The position numbers and the translations under genes are program-made. Shown here in pieces: positions 7,504 to 15,140 of a stretch of 64,000 nt of DNA; the first letter of the stretch is position 1, and each line of letters begins with the position of its first letter. The notes under the pieces are model-generated. The model did not search any database and was not told where the DNA came from. It worked only from the letters and a program-made list of their open reading frames with translations. The stretch lies in contig JAJXWL010000001.1 of the NCBI GenBank assembly GCA_021781625.1, positions 1 to 64,000 on the forward strand. Reading direction: 5' to 3'. The DNA is from a bacterium (GTDB lineage: Bacteria > Spirochaetota > Spirochaetia > JABEVK01).

Positions 7504-8594
7504 AGGCGCCTTTGTGCGTTGGTCACCGTAAGAATAATAAGAAATAAAACAACCGCTAAGGCGGCGGCATAACCGTAGCGAACCTCTCGAAAAAACGTAA
7601 AAAAGATCATCACACTTGCTGGGTCTACGGCACTTGCAGTGGAAGCATCCCTCAGAACATAGATACTCGAAAACGCTTTGAACGTGCCAACGACTCCGAG
7701 AATCGTTAAAAAAAAGGTCGTCGGTGAAAGAAGCGGTAAAAGAATTCGGAACAGCAATTGCGGCTTGCTCACCCCCTCAAGCGAAGCCGCTTCAAAAACC
7801 TCAGCGGGTATTGCGGCCAACCCGTTGGCAAAAACGAGAGCGTAGTAACCACTGTAGAGCCAGGTGTTAAACAAATTGATGCACAGTAAGGCTAAGCTTG
7901 GCCCGGCCGTCCAACTTGACCACCAATCCGAAAAATAGACCGGCAATTGATCCGCTGAAAATACTCCTTGAGGTTGTTTCAACCATTGCCAGGGCCCAAG
8001 GTGAAAAAAGGCTAACACCTGATTGGCCGGAGACTGAGGACTTAACGAGAAAAGCAGTGTAAAAACTGATGCGGATGCGACTAATGGGAGAATATACGGC
8101 AAAAGAATGGCGGTTCGTAGAGCGGTTTTTCCGCGAAATCGGGCATGAAGCGCTAAGGCCAAACTCAAACCCAGGATAAGCTGGATGGGCACAGTACCGA
8201 GGGCAAACCAAAGTGTGATTTCTAAGGACCTGAGAAAATGCGCATCACCCTTGGCCCATACTTGTCCTAAAAACACCAAGAGCAAACCTCCCGCCCCAAC
8301 GGCCAACAAACGAAATACTACCCGCAAGGCTCCGGCTCTTCGACCCGCCAGGTGCAAGAACAGACCAACCAAAAGAATGCTCAGAACAATCTCGATGAAA
8401 GAGTCCCAACTGCCAAAGATTTCATGATAGTGTTCTAACCCCACAAAGGAACCAGGACGAATTCGCCAATGAAACAAGCTCACTACCAGGGTGTAGAACA
8501 AAGGAAAAACCGCAAATACCGCCAGGAGCACTAAAGCTGGCAATAAAAGGAGATAGGCGGTCTTTGTCTGTCGTTTTTTGAGGGTCGAGGGCAT
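7479..8594 (-). CDS. Sugar ABC transporter permease, MalF type, with an extra membrane insertion
   Basis: 371 residues from ATG 8594 (AAGG before it); an ATG at 8612 would add six residues. After the first helix and FVGLEHYHEIFG there is an insertion of roughly 65 residues with two further hydrophobic segments (SFIEIVLSILLVGLFL and RLLAVGAGGLLLVFLG) before the usual second helix (LEITLWFALGTVPIQLILG). The EAA loop is VFEAASLEGVSKPQLLFRILLPLL. The insertion explains the length; most CUT1 MalF-type permeases have 290-310 residues. First gene of the operon with the MalG-type permease and the binding lipoprotein. Confidence 0.87.
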   Translation of the reverse strand: MPSTLKKRQTKTAYLLLLPALVLLAVFAVFPLFYTLVVSLFHWRIRPGSFVGLEHYHEIFGSWDSFIEIVLSILLVGLFLHLAGRRAGALRVVFRLLAVGAGGLLLVFLGQVWAKGDAHFLRSLEITLWFALGTVPIQLILGLSLALALHARFRGKTALRTAILLPYILPLVASASVFTLLFSLSPQSPANQVLAFFHLGPWQWLKQPQGVFSADQLPVYFSDWWSSWTAGPSLALLCINLFNTWLYSGYYALVFANGLAAIPAEVFEAASLEGVSKPQLLFRILLPLLSPTTFFLTILGVVGTFKAFSSIYVLRDASTASAVDPASVMIFFTFFREVRYGYAAALAVVLFLIILTVTNAQRRLWEKRVFY

Positions 8595-8654
8595 CGCTGA
8601 CCTTAAAATCATTCATAAGGCGGACTTTGTCAACTCTCAAATTTTCAAAACTAC

Positions 8655-8683
8655 TGGACACTGGGCCTAAAAATCTCTATATT
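8655..8683 (+). promoter_or_regulatory. Promoter of tRNA-Cys
   Basis: TGGACA (8655-8660) and TATATT (8678-8683) with 17 nt between them place initiation near 8690, twelve bases before the mature 5' end of the tRNA. Confidence 0.55.
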
Positions 8684-8701
8684 TGCTTTGTTAGCTCTTT
8701 T

Positions 8702-8773
8702 GGCGCCGTACCCAAGTGGTAAGGGAGAGGTCTGCAAAACCTTCATTCAGCGGTTCGAATCCGCTCGGTGCCT
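8702..8773 (+). tRNA. tRNA-Cys (anticodon GCA)
   Basis: Acceptor arms GGCGCCG (8702-8708) and CGGTGCC (8766-8772) pair with one G-U. The anticodon stem GAGGT/ACCTT encloses the loop CTGCAAA with anticodon GCA. The T arm contains GGTTCGAATCC. The discriminator base is T (8773), as is usual for cysteine tRNAs. CCA is not encoded. The D arm (CCAAGTGGTAAGG) is small, as common in tRNA-Cys. It stands alone between two minus-strand gene sets. Confidence 0.96.
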
Positions 8774-8793
8774 CTAGGTATTTCTACCCTATC

Positions 8794-8830
8794 AGCCCAG
8801 GGATCCTTGTGGGTTTTTGGGCTTTTTTTT
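8794..8830 (+). terminator. Rho-independent terminator of tRNA-Cys
   Basis: AGCCCA (8794-8799) pairs with TGGGCT (8818-8823), the loop holds a second small stem (AGGGATCCTT), and a run of eight T follows. The next 185 bases up to the amylase gene hold nothing I can recognise. Confidence 0.75.
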
Positions 8831-9015
8831 CTTGGTAAGAATTTCTTTTTATTAGTAAGATTATCTCTACCGCCCTAGATCTGCTTACCAGGTTTGACAG
8901 AACGGTTCAGACTTGGCATTTAGAGACTTTTATCCAGTAGGGCTCAAGCCTCAATTTTGACAACCAAAGTGCGGTCCAAAAGGCTCATGATGCCCGCAAG
9001 AAACAATAGCCCCCT

Positions 9016-11070
9016 CTAATTCTGGGTGACATACCAAAGCGCGTTGCTTCCATATTCAAAATGGAAGGTATAGTTGCCCGTCTCCCCAGGGGTAAAGGTA
9101 ATATTGGCATAAACGCCATTGCCTAAGGTTCCTGCCGTAGCCCCAGGGGGAACGGCATGAGTAGCATCCCACGAACAATTACTCCAACCATAATTGTAGG
9201 AACCCCAACCGGCGTCCGCGAATTTAAACTGTACCATTTCGCCGCCGGTTAAAGAAACCGTTAAAGAATAGTCTTTTCCCAGACGTTTCATGAGGTTCTC
9301 GGAATTAGCCCCCCAACCATTCACAGTTCCTCGCCAGTACAGCTGATCAGGTGCTGGAAGGGCAAGCTGAGGGTTGTAAGAGGTCGGATGGACATCATGA
9401 CTTAAGAAAGAAACAGCTTGGGGATCATTCAGAGCCCAGACACGAAGCCCATCGGGAGGGAGTTGATGAATCGTTAATCGTCCGCCTTGAACAACATCGT
9501 TCGAGGTGTCACCCAACAAACCCGTAGCCGAAACCGCTAACGGGAGGCTAAAACTTTGCGCCGTAGAACCCAGGTTCGCCGTGATTAAGACCCGCTTATT
9601 TTCGCTACCCGAGACAATTTCAAAGGCAAGGATATTTTGATCCGAAGTGGTTACAGCATACGCCTGAGGGTTGACCCAGGCACCATACTCCGACCGCAGA
9701 TGATCGAGAATGGCCTGCCAATCCCACAAAGAATCGGGCGTTTTAGCCAGATTTTTTTCGCTGGTCCAATCAAAGGGTTGCCGCATGTTGGAATCAGGCC
9801 CCTTAACACTTCCCGGCATAGCAATTTCATTGCCGTAATAGACAATAGGGATCCATGGACCGAGAACCGTCAACGCCGTTGCTAAATACAGCTGAGGTCC
9901 GTTTCCTCCAAACGAAGTCACTGGTCGACTAGCCGCTAAATCATGGTTGGACAAAAACGTGGCAAAAACGCCGCCGGTGGGAAGCAAGGCTTGCGTATCA
10001 TCAACAATATGGTGTTGTAGGGCCATGACGCCGTCCTGGCCGCCTTCTTTAAGAGCTTGTACAACAGTTGTAGGCCAAAGAAAGTCCAAAACTGCTTGAA
10101 ATTCGGGATTCCCCCGGTAATTCAAATAGGTCTTATCGGTGGATAGCTGTGTCGCCCCGGGCCCGTAACCCCAAACCTCGGCCATCATCATTTTCGCTTG
10201 GCGAGAAGAAAAGTCATCTAAAAGTTTGCGAAGCTGATCAAACCACTGGTGTGTCGCCGGTTGGTCAGCATACGTTCCCGGCTCTTTTCCCTCAAAGAGG
10301 TAACGAGCCGCGTCAACACGCATGCCATCAAAGCCCCATGCCAAGGTGCTTCGCACTACCTGCCGCATCGTGTGCGAAACTTCAGGGTTGGCGTAATTTA
10401 AGTCTGGCATGCCCTTGCCAAAAATTCCGTAGTATGCGTAGCCAGGAACAGCGATTCCAGAAGGAATGTGCCATCCACTGGCTCCATTAAAGGTGGGACC
10501 AGGTGCCTCAGGGGCCGGCTGGGTATGCCAGATGTACCAATTTCGATGCGCCGAGGTTAGGGAGGATTCAGAATCTGAAAACCATGGACATTCATTACTG
10601 GTATGGTTGGGAACAAAGTCGAAAATCACTCGGATGCCCCTTTCGTGAGCGGCGGCAATCAAATCATGCAAATCCTGCGCGTTCCCATAAATTCCTGCGA
10701 CCTTTCCATAATCAAGTGTATCGTAACCGTGTTTGTTCGCACTGTAGGGAGTTAAAGACGAGGCGGCAAAAATAGGCGAAAGCCAAAGGGCATTAATTCC
10801 TAACTTAGTAAAATACCCTTTTTGAAGGGCGTCAGTTATCCCTTTAAGATTTCCGGTATTGCCCACGGGAGCTTGTCCCAGATGAGCGCCATTTTGAAAG
10901 GCACTCACCCAGATTTGGTAGAAGACGGTATTTTTTGTCCACCAGCTGGGGCCGGAATTAGAAGCCGGCGGAGCGGGAGGAAGGCTCGCTAAAGCCAAGG
11001 TTGATTTGTTAGAAAAGCTGACAAAGAAAAACGAAATCAGAATTATTGCTGAGGCTAAGACAGTCTTCAT
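9016..11070 (-). CDS. Secreted alpha-amylase family glycoside hydrolase (GH13)
   Basis: 684 residues. A signal peptide (about 1-28) ends in a Pro-rich linker. The GH13 barrel follows: DFVPNH (D151-H156, region I), GFDGMRVDAAR with nucleophile D253 (region II), MMMAEVWG with acid/base E298 (region III) and FLSNHD (region IV). A barrel C-terminal beta domain follows, and the last 110 residues (YWRGTVNGWG onward) look like a starch-binding or E-set domain. It should cleave alpha-1,4-glucans outside the cytoplasm. The gene starts only 16 nt after the DUF1847 stop, so read-through from the island is possible, but the sugar transporter 500 bases downstream is the more natural partner. No strong ribosome site is visible. 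Confidence 0.92.
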   Translation of the reverse strand: MKTVLASAIILISFFFVSFSNKSTLALASLPPAPPASNSGPSWWTKNTVFYQIWVSAFQNGAHLGQAPVGNTGNLKGITDALQKGYFTKLGINALWLSPIFAASSLTPYSANKHGYDTLDYGKVAGIYGNAQDLHDLIAAAHERGIRVIFDFVPNHTSNECPWFSDSESSLTSAHRNWYIWHTQPAPEAPGPTFNGASGWHIPSGIAVPGYAYYGIFGKGMPDLNYANPEVSHTMRQVVRSTLAWGFDGMRVDAARYLFEGKEPGTYADQPATHQWFDQLRKLLDDFSSRQAKMMMAEVWGYGPGATQLSTDKTYLNYRGNPEFQAVLDFLWPTTVVQALKEGGQDGVMALQHHIVDDTQALLPTGGVFATFLSNHDLAASRPVTSFGGNGPQLYLATALTVLGPWIPIVYYGNEIAMPGSVKGPDSNMRQPFDWTSEKNLAKTPDSLWDWQAILDHLRSEYGAWVNPQAYAVTTSDQNILAFEIVSGSENKRVLITANLGSTAQSFSLPLAVSATGLLGDTSNDVVQGGRLTIHQLPPDGLRVWALNDPQAVSFLSHDVHPTSYNPQLALPAPDQLYWRGTVNGWGANSENLMKRLGKDYSLTVSLTGGEMVQFKFADAGWGSYNYGWSNCSWDATHAVPPGATAGTLGNGVYANITFTPGETGNYTFHFEYGSNALWYVTQN

Positions 11071-11086
11071 ACCGACGAGTCTAGGT

Positions 11087-11668
11087 CTAGTTGGTGTCCT
11101 CCGTCAAGAAAGCGCTCTCTGCCGCCGTAATGCCTTCTAGGGGACAGTGAGCAAAACGGCGGTCTTTTACGACGAGTACAGTTTGATCGCCAGAAAACTC
11201 TTTGGTAAAAAGGACGTCGTGCCCCAAACAAAGTCCGACTTGAATCGCAAAATCCACCCCTTCGGCCATGAGTTGGCGAGCTTGCGAAAGCGGGTTGCAA
11301 CTAACCCCAGGTCGAGGAGATTGTTCGTTGATTTCCTTTTGAGACTGCCCCCCCACGGTACAAGAAACGGCAGTAAGGGAAATTTTTTTCTTTTTGAACA
11401 AAGTCGTCAGTCGTGAGGCCCAAGCTTCCAACCCCCAGCAATATGCCAGACCCACTTTGCGGTAACCACGCAACTGAACAAACTCAAAGATTTCTTCTAG
11501 TCGCGACAATTCTCCCGCACGATCATCCACTAACTGCGCTGCCGCTTGAATGATGTCTTGGGTGGGGCTTTTATGGTAATCAGACAGCGTCTCTTGCCGG
11601 TCAAAGCTTTCGGCTTTACAACCTTGCGTTTGACGGCAGAAATGTTGGGCACAGACCGTACAGTTCAT
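11087..11668 (-). CDS. DUF1847 family cysteine-rich, probably metal-binding protein
   Basis: 193 residues. It begins with a Cys cluster (C3, C6, C11, C17: MNCTVCAQHFCRQTQGC) and later has YCWG, SCTVGG, VSCNPLSQA and QVGLCLGHD, followed by TVLVVKDR and HCPL, the pattern I associate with the DUF1847 family (function unknown). The conserved cysteines suggest a metal or metalloid site or a thiol relay. It overlaps the thioredoxin reductase stop (ATGA), so it is made together with the island enzymes and is the last gene of that unit. I cannot name a reaction; its fixed place beside thiol chemistry genes is the best clue. Confidence 0.7.
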   Translation of the reverse strand: MNCTVCAQHFCRQTQGCKAESFDRQETLSDYHKSPTQDIIQAAAQLVDDRAGELSRLEEIFEFVQLRGYRKVGLAYCWGLEAWASRLTTLFKKKKISLTAVSCTVGGQSQKEINEQSPRPGVSCNPLSQARQLMAEGVDFAIQVGLCLGHDVLFTKEFSGDQTVLVVKDRRFAHCPLEGITAAESAFLTEDTN

Positions 11669-12945
11669 TCCAGCTCTTTGGTTGCTGCAATCGCCGCTAT
11701 CGTGCCATCGGCAACAGCCGTCGTAATCTGACGAAAGGGTTTGGCATTGACATCACCTGCCGAGAAAACCCCGGGAATATTGGTTCGCATTTCCGAATCA
11801 ACTTCTACATAACCCCAAGGATCAAGCTTTAACCTTCCTCCAAACATTTCAACATTCGGTTCAAACCCTATAAAGACGAAGACTCCCGCGCTGTCCAGCA
11901 CTTTTAGTTCCCCTGTCTTAAGGTCCTGAACAACAACGGACATATCAAAAGAGGCTCGCTTGCGGATCTCGCGGACCTGATGCTCAAACAGAAAAGTCAT
12001 TTTCGGTTCTGCAAGAGCCTTTGCCTGGGCTTCTTTGTTCGCCCGAAGATGCGACGACCGATGAACTAAAGTAATTTTCGAAGCGAATTTTGCCAAGAAA
12101 AGAGACTCTTCCACGGCGGAGTTCCCTCCGCCGATAACAACGATCTCTTTTTCTTGATAGTACTTACCATCGCAGGTTGCACAATAACTCACCCCATGGC
12201 CACGGTATTCTAGCTCTCCGGGAACGCCCAAGAGCTTGGGTTTTGAACCGGTAGCAATGATAACCTTTCGGGCGAGAATGGTTTCCCAACCGTCTAAGCG
12301 AACCGAGTGATTCTCTAAATCCACTTCGTCAACATCAACGGCAGAACGGAATTGAACCCCGTTTGCTTTGGCTTGTTCCGCGATGTTGTGACTCAACAGA
12401 TACCCGTCTTGGGGTTGAATAAAGCCAGGATAATTCGAAACTTGATGCGTCGTAGCGACAAATCCCCCAGGAAGCGCGGTATCAACCACAAGAACCTTTT
12501 GGTGAGCTTGGGCAAGGTATATGCTAGCGGTCAGCCCCGCCGGGCCGCCTCCTAAAATCAACACATCCACCCTTGTTTCTTGAGGCCGTACTTTGGCTTT
12601 TAAAGCGGCAACCTCCTGAGGGATCATCGCTTCAAATTGCGCTTCTAACTCTTTTCGACGAATTCCCCCTGTTAATTTGGAGCCCACTTGTTTGCCGTTT
12701 TGAAAAAAAAGGACAGAAGGACTACCGGTCACGTCCAAGCTTTTGGCGAGCTCTCGGTTCGCCTGACGAAACACTTTGACAAAGCGAATTTTGTGTCCAT
12801 AGATTTCGCTTAAGGCCTCGTACTTGCTGGCCAAGGCTTCGCAGGGCGGACATTCCGTGGAATAAAAATCGACAACAGCCAGCTCTTGTTGAAGAACATC
12901 GGCTTCAAAGTTCATAGCATCAGATTCTCGAATATTCATCGACAT
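11665..12945 (-). CDS. Thioredoxin-thioredoxin reductase fusion flavoprotein
   Basis: 426 residues from ATG 12945, chosen because GAGG lies seven bases before it; in-frame ATGs at 12939 and 12915 are possible. Residues about 10-105 are a thioredoxin fold with active site TECPPCE (C32, C35). Residues about 125-425 are a TrxB-type flavoprotein: FAD loop GGGPAG, redox pair CATC (C255, C258), NADPH loop GGGNSAVEE and the terminal FSAGDVNAKPFRQITTAVADG. It should pass electrons from NADPH to disulfides. The Trx domain is N-terminal, opposite to the known Mycobacterium leprae TrxB-Trx order. The start lies inside the end of the radical SAM gene, so the two are translationally coupled, which points to a dedicated reductant for this pathway. 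Confidence 0.9.
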   Translation of the reverse strand: MSMNIRESDAMNFEADVLQQELAVVDFYSTECPPCEALASKYEALSEIYGHKIRFVKVFRQANRELAKSLDVTGSPSVLFFQNGKQVGSKLTGGIRRKELEAQFEAMIPQEVAALKAKVRPQETRVDVLILGGGPAGLTASIYLAQAHQKVLVVDTALPGGFVATTHQVSNYPGFIQPQDGYLLSHNIAEQAKANGVQFRSAVDVDEVDLENHSVRLDGWETILARKVIIATGSKPKLLGVPGELEYRGHGVSYCATCDGKYYQEKEIVVIGGGNSAVEESLFLAKFASKITLVHRSSHLRANKEAQAKALAEPKMTFLFEHQVREIRKRASFDMSVVVQDLKTGELKVLDSAGVFVFIGFEPNVEMFGGRLKLDPWGYVEVDSEMRTNIPGVFSAGDVNAKPFRQITTAVADGTIAAIAATKELE

Positions 12946-14275
12946 GGGTTTCCTCATCTTTTGTTTTTGGGGTTTCAGGAAAGTACAGGTCTAGACCCAA
13001 CGATAAAAGTTCTCGAATGGGTCGACAATCAGGAGAATGCACCCTTCCCGTTTGATTTTTGGCTACCGACGCACAGCCGCCACCGCAAGCCAACGCCAAG
13101 GAGCAATCCTGGCATTCGGGAATACTGGTCACATCCCGTTCTTCCCAGTCGTCAATCTGGTCCTGTTTCAGCGTCACGGCAGGGTAAAAGGTTCCCAGCT
13201 CTTCGCCGGCTTTTCCGACCGTAGCTGTGCAAGAAAAAATCTTTCCCGAAGCGTCAAACGCCCATTCCGTTTTCGTGCCAGGACAAGAATCATACAGCGG
13301 GGCTGGCAGTTCCCCCTGTTCCCAAAGGAACTTTGACAGTGAGAAGGCCGGTCGGTGAAAGTCAAGAATCTGCGGGGCGTCGGGGATGAGTCTGGCCAAG
13401 TCCTCGTACAGCTCGACCCGCGAATACAACGCCCCCGCTTGAGCCTGGCAGGTATGCAATTCGTAATTTCGTCCGAGTTGCGTTTTAAACAGCGGGTGAG
13501 TCGTCCAGCCTTTTTCAATGGCTAACGAGGCAACCTGGGGCAATTCCCCAAGATTGTCGCGGTCTAGAACCATCCTTAAATTGATAGCAATCCCCGACTG
13601 AAGGGCGAGGGAAATGCCCTCGACAATTCGCTCAAACGATGAGCCCCCCCCTTTAAGAGGACGGCGCCGATTATGAACAGCGGCTAGACCATCTAACGTT
13701 ACTTGAATTTCGCGGATCCGGTACCGAGAAAGCAACGGAACATAATCAACAAGGGTATACCCGTTGGTGACGACAGCCGTTTCTAACTGGCGCTGGTCGG
13801 CGGACTTAAGAAACGCTTCGATAAATTCGCGTTGTCCAGCAGAATTGAGCAAAGGCTCCCCTCCGAACAGGGTCAGATACTTTCTTTTTCCGGCAAAGTG
13901 TTGATCAACATACGAAAACCAGGCTTCGAGGACGGCTGAGCTGGGATAGGTCTGACTTTGGTCATAAGCGGCCTGATAGCAGTACGAACAGGCAAAGTTG
14001 CACGCATAGGTAGGGACAAAAAACAACTGAATTTCGTCGTTTTCGCGCCGGTCAAGAAAGTCGAGGTAAGCACTTTTATAGCGCTGGGCTTCGTCCCGGG
14101 GGTCAACGAGGTAACCTTTTTCGGCCCAGACAGGATTATCCCCCCAGACACCGCGTTGGTACGCGCCGGCTGTCTCGCCATCAAGAATATCTGCTTGACG
14201 GCTGAGCAAATTGACCAAATACCAGCGTTCTGAGTGTGACAATTTTCCAAAAATATTGTGGCGTGATGCAATCAT
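12920..14275 (-). CDS. Radical SAM/SPASM peptide-maturase-type enzyme
   Basis: 451 residues from ATG 14275, preceded by GAAGG; a TTG at 14287 would lie in the T-run of the terminator. The N-terminus (MIASRHNIFGKLSHSERWYL...) is of the kind found in RiPP maturases. The radical SAM cluster motif is CNFACSYC (C92, C96, C99), with LFGGEPL further on. The C-terminal SPASM region (about 325-430) has all expected cysteines: SCPGT, FSC, then CQDCSLALACGGGC and PDC, for two auxiliary Fe-S clusters. Such enzymes form thioether, C-C or other crosslinks on a peptide substrate. The 35-residue peptide gene is immediately upstream, separated by a terminator hairpin. Confidence 0.92.
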   Translation of the reverse strand: MIASRHNIFGKLSHSERWYLVNLLSRQADILDGETAGAYQRGVWGDNPVWAEKGYLVDPRDEAQRYKSAYLDFLDRRENDEIQLFFVPTYACNFACSYCYQAAYDQSQTYPSSAVLEAWFSYVDQHFAGKRKYLTLFGGEPLLNSAGQREFIEAFLKSADQRQLETAVVTNGYTLVDYVPLLSRYRIREIQVTLDGLAAVHNRRRPLKGGGSSFERIVEGISLALQSGIAINLRMVLDRDNLGELPQVASLAIEKGWTTHPLFKTQLGRNYELHTCQAQAGALYSRVELYEDLARLIPDAPQILDFHRPAFSLSKFLWEQGELPAPLYDSCPGTKTEWAFDASGKIFSCTATVGKAGEELGTFYPAVTLKQDQIDDWEERDVTSIPECQDCSLALACGGGCASVAKNQTGRVHSPDCRPIRELLSLGLDLYFPETPKTKDEETHVDEYSRI

Positions 14276-14284
14276 AGTAACCTT

Positions 14285-14316
14285 CAAAAAAACCGCGAAG
14301 GTTTCCCCCCGCGGTT
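14285..14316 (-). terminator. Terminator-like hairpin between the peptide gene and the radical SAM gene
   Basis: On the minus strand AACCGCG...CGCGGTT (plus arms 14291-14297 and 14310-14316) forms a 7-bp G-C-rich stem followed by a T-run (14285-14290). It lies five bases after the peptide stop codon. Such partly leaky terminators commonly let a precursor peptide be made in excess over the maturation enzymes. Confidence 0.8.
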
Positions 14317-14321
14317 AAAAT

Positions 14322-14429
14322 CTAGTCGTGGCAGCCAGCAACCGCCGTCGACGTCTTGGCACAACACTGTGCCACGGGCTTGCCTTGGGCCGACACAGGG
14401 CGGATCAAGGTTTGGAACCCATTCTTCAT
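14322..14429 (-). CDS. 35-residue cysteine-containing peptide, candidate RiPP precursor
   Basis: ATG 14429 to TAG 14322-14324. The ribosome site AAAGGAGG, six bases before the ATG, is among the strongest in the window. The product begins MKNGFQTLIRPVSAQGKP and ends with CCAKTSTAVAGCHD: Cys22 and Cys23 adjacent, Cys33 near the end, no acidic residue before the last position. It has no signal peptide or membrane helix. A Lys/Gln/Pro-containing N-terminal part and a small-residue, Cys-bearing C-terminal part fit a leader and core. It sits between the ArsM-like methyltransferase and the radical SAM/SPASM gene on the same strand. I do not recognise a named family; the coding nature rests on the ribosome site, context and terminator. 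Confidence 0.75.
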   Translation of the reverse strand: MKNGFQTLIRPVSAQGKPVAQCCAKTSTAVAGCHD

Positions 14430-14452
14430 AAGACCTCCTTTGAAACAGAAAG

Positions 14453-15094
14453 CTAGCGCGCCTTGAAAGCTCTTAGCGTCCAACTCACCACTTCAATTTT
14501 TGCTTTTTGATAAGGAGCGGATTCCTCAAGGATTTCTAAATCTAAGAAACCCACTTGACGGACATGATTCAAATACTGGTCGCGAGTCTCACTACCGGCC
14601 CAACATTCCGCGACGGCGGCAGGGTCCTTACGGTATTCTTCTGGCACCGGCAAAAGAGAATAAATATCCGACACCACAAACCTTCCACCGGGTTTAAGAA
14701 CGCGGTAGATTTCTTTCCAGACCAAGTCTTTGTGGAGAGCGTGATTGAGAACACAATTTGAGATCACCAAATCGACACAACTTTCGGTTAGCGGGAGATT
14801 TTCTAGGTCGCCTTGCCGTATTTCGGCATGGGCCACCTGGAACTTCTCAAGATTCTTTTTGGCTTTCTCGACCATTCCTTCAGAGAGATCTACGCCCCAG
14901 GCAAAACCTGAGTCACCAACAGCTTCAGCAAGACGAATTACGTCGTTTCCCCGGCCACAGCCTAGATCCAACGCCCACTCACCCGGTTGAGGTTCCGCGT
15001 AACCGAGAGCTCCCCCACAGGAAAGGCTGCAACACTGATCCGCCAGCTGGGTATAGCGGAGGTTTACCGCTTTTGCCAACGTCTCTTGCACCAT
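14453..15094 (-). CDS. ArsM-like SAM-dependent methyltransferase
   Basis: 213 residues from ATG 15094, which has AAGGAG five bases before it; the frame extends to 15157 but that part lies over the promoter. SAM loop LDLGCGRGND (43-51), acidic VDL (68-70), then SNCVLNHALHKDLVWKEIYRVLKPGGRFVVSDIY, close to the arsenite methyltransferase pattern. The cysteines matching the three arsenite-binding thiols of ArsM seem kept: CC (21-22), ISNC (C114) and ECWAG (C164). ArsM methylates As(III) using reduced thioredoxin. Here the neighbours suggest methylation of arsenic, another soft element, or a thiol of the peptide. First gene of the island. Confidence 0.85.
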   Translation of the reverse strand: MVQETLAKAVNLRYTQLADQCCSLSCGGALGYAEPQPGEWALDLGCGRGNDVIRLAEAVGDSGFAWGVDLSEGMVEKAKKNLEKFQVAHAEIRQGDLENLPLTESCVDLVISNCVLNHALHKDLVWKEIYRVLKPGGRFVVSDIYSLLPVPEEYRKDPAAVAECWAGSETRDQYLNHVRQVGFLDLEILEESAPYQKAKIEVVSWTLRAFKAR

Positions 15095-15111
15095 ACGTAC
15101 TCCTTGGAAAA

Positions 15112-15129
15112 GACGGTAGCAACACCGTC
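15112..15129 (-). promoter_or_regulatory. Inverted repeat in the leader of the island transcript
   Basis: GACGGT (15112-15117) and ACCGTC (15124-15129) enclose a 6-nt loop between the promoter and the methyltransferase ribosome site; in transcript sense the stem is followed by TTTT. It may be an operator half-site pair or a weak attenuator. No regulator gene is in the island. Confidence 0.35.
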
Positions 15130-15140
15130 CTTTCGCTGAA

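Noticed and set aside
8831..9015. Spacer between the tRNA terminator and the amylase stop
   Set aside because: No ORF, tRNA-like fold or strong hairpin could be seen.
9016..11070. GH13 amylase as a member of the peptide island
   Set aside because: Only 16 nt separate them, but a secreted amylase has no evident role in peptide maturation and fits the nearby sugar transporter; read-through cannot be excluded.
13873..14271. Open frames of about 90-130 codons in other frames across the radical SAM gene
   Set aside because: They are shadows of a gene with full family motifs and have no ribosome site or known similarity.
11087..15094. Selenocysteine use in the island, as in some Cys-rich radical SAM systems
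   Set aside because: All genes end at normal stops with complete domains, and no in-frame TGA interrupts a recognised motif.
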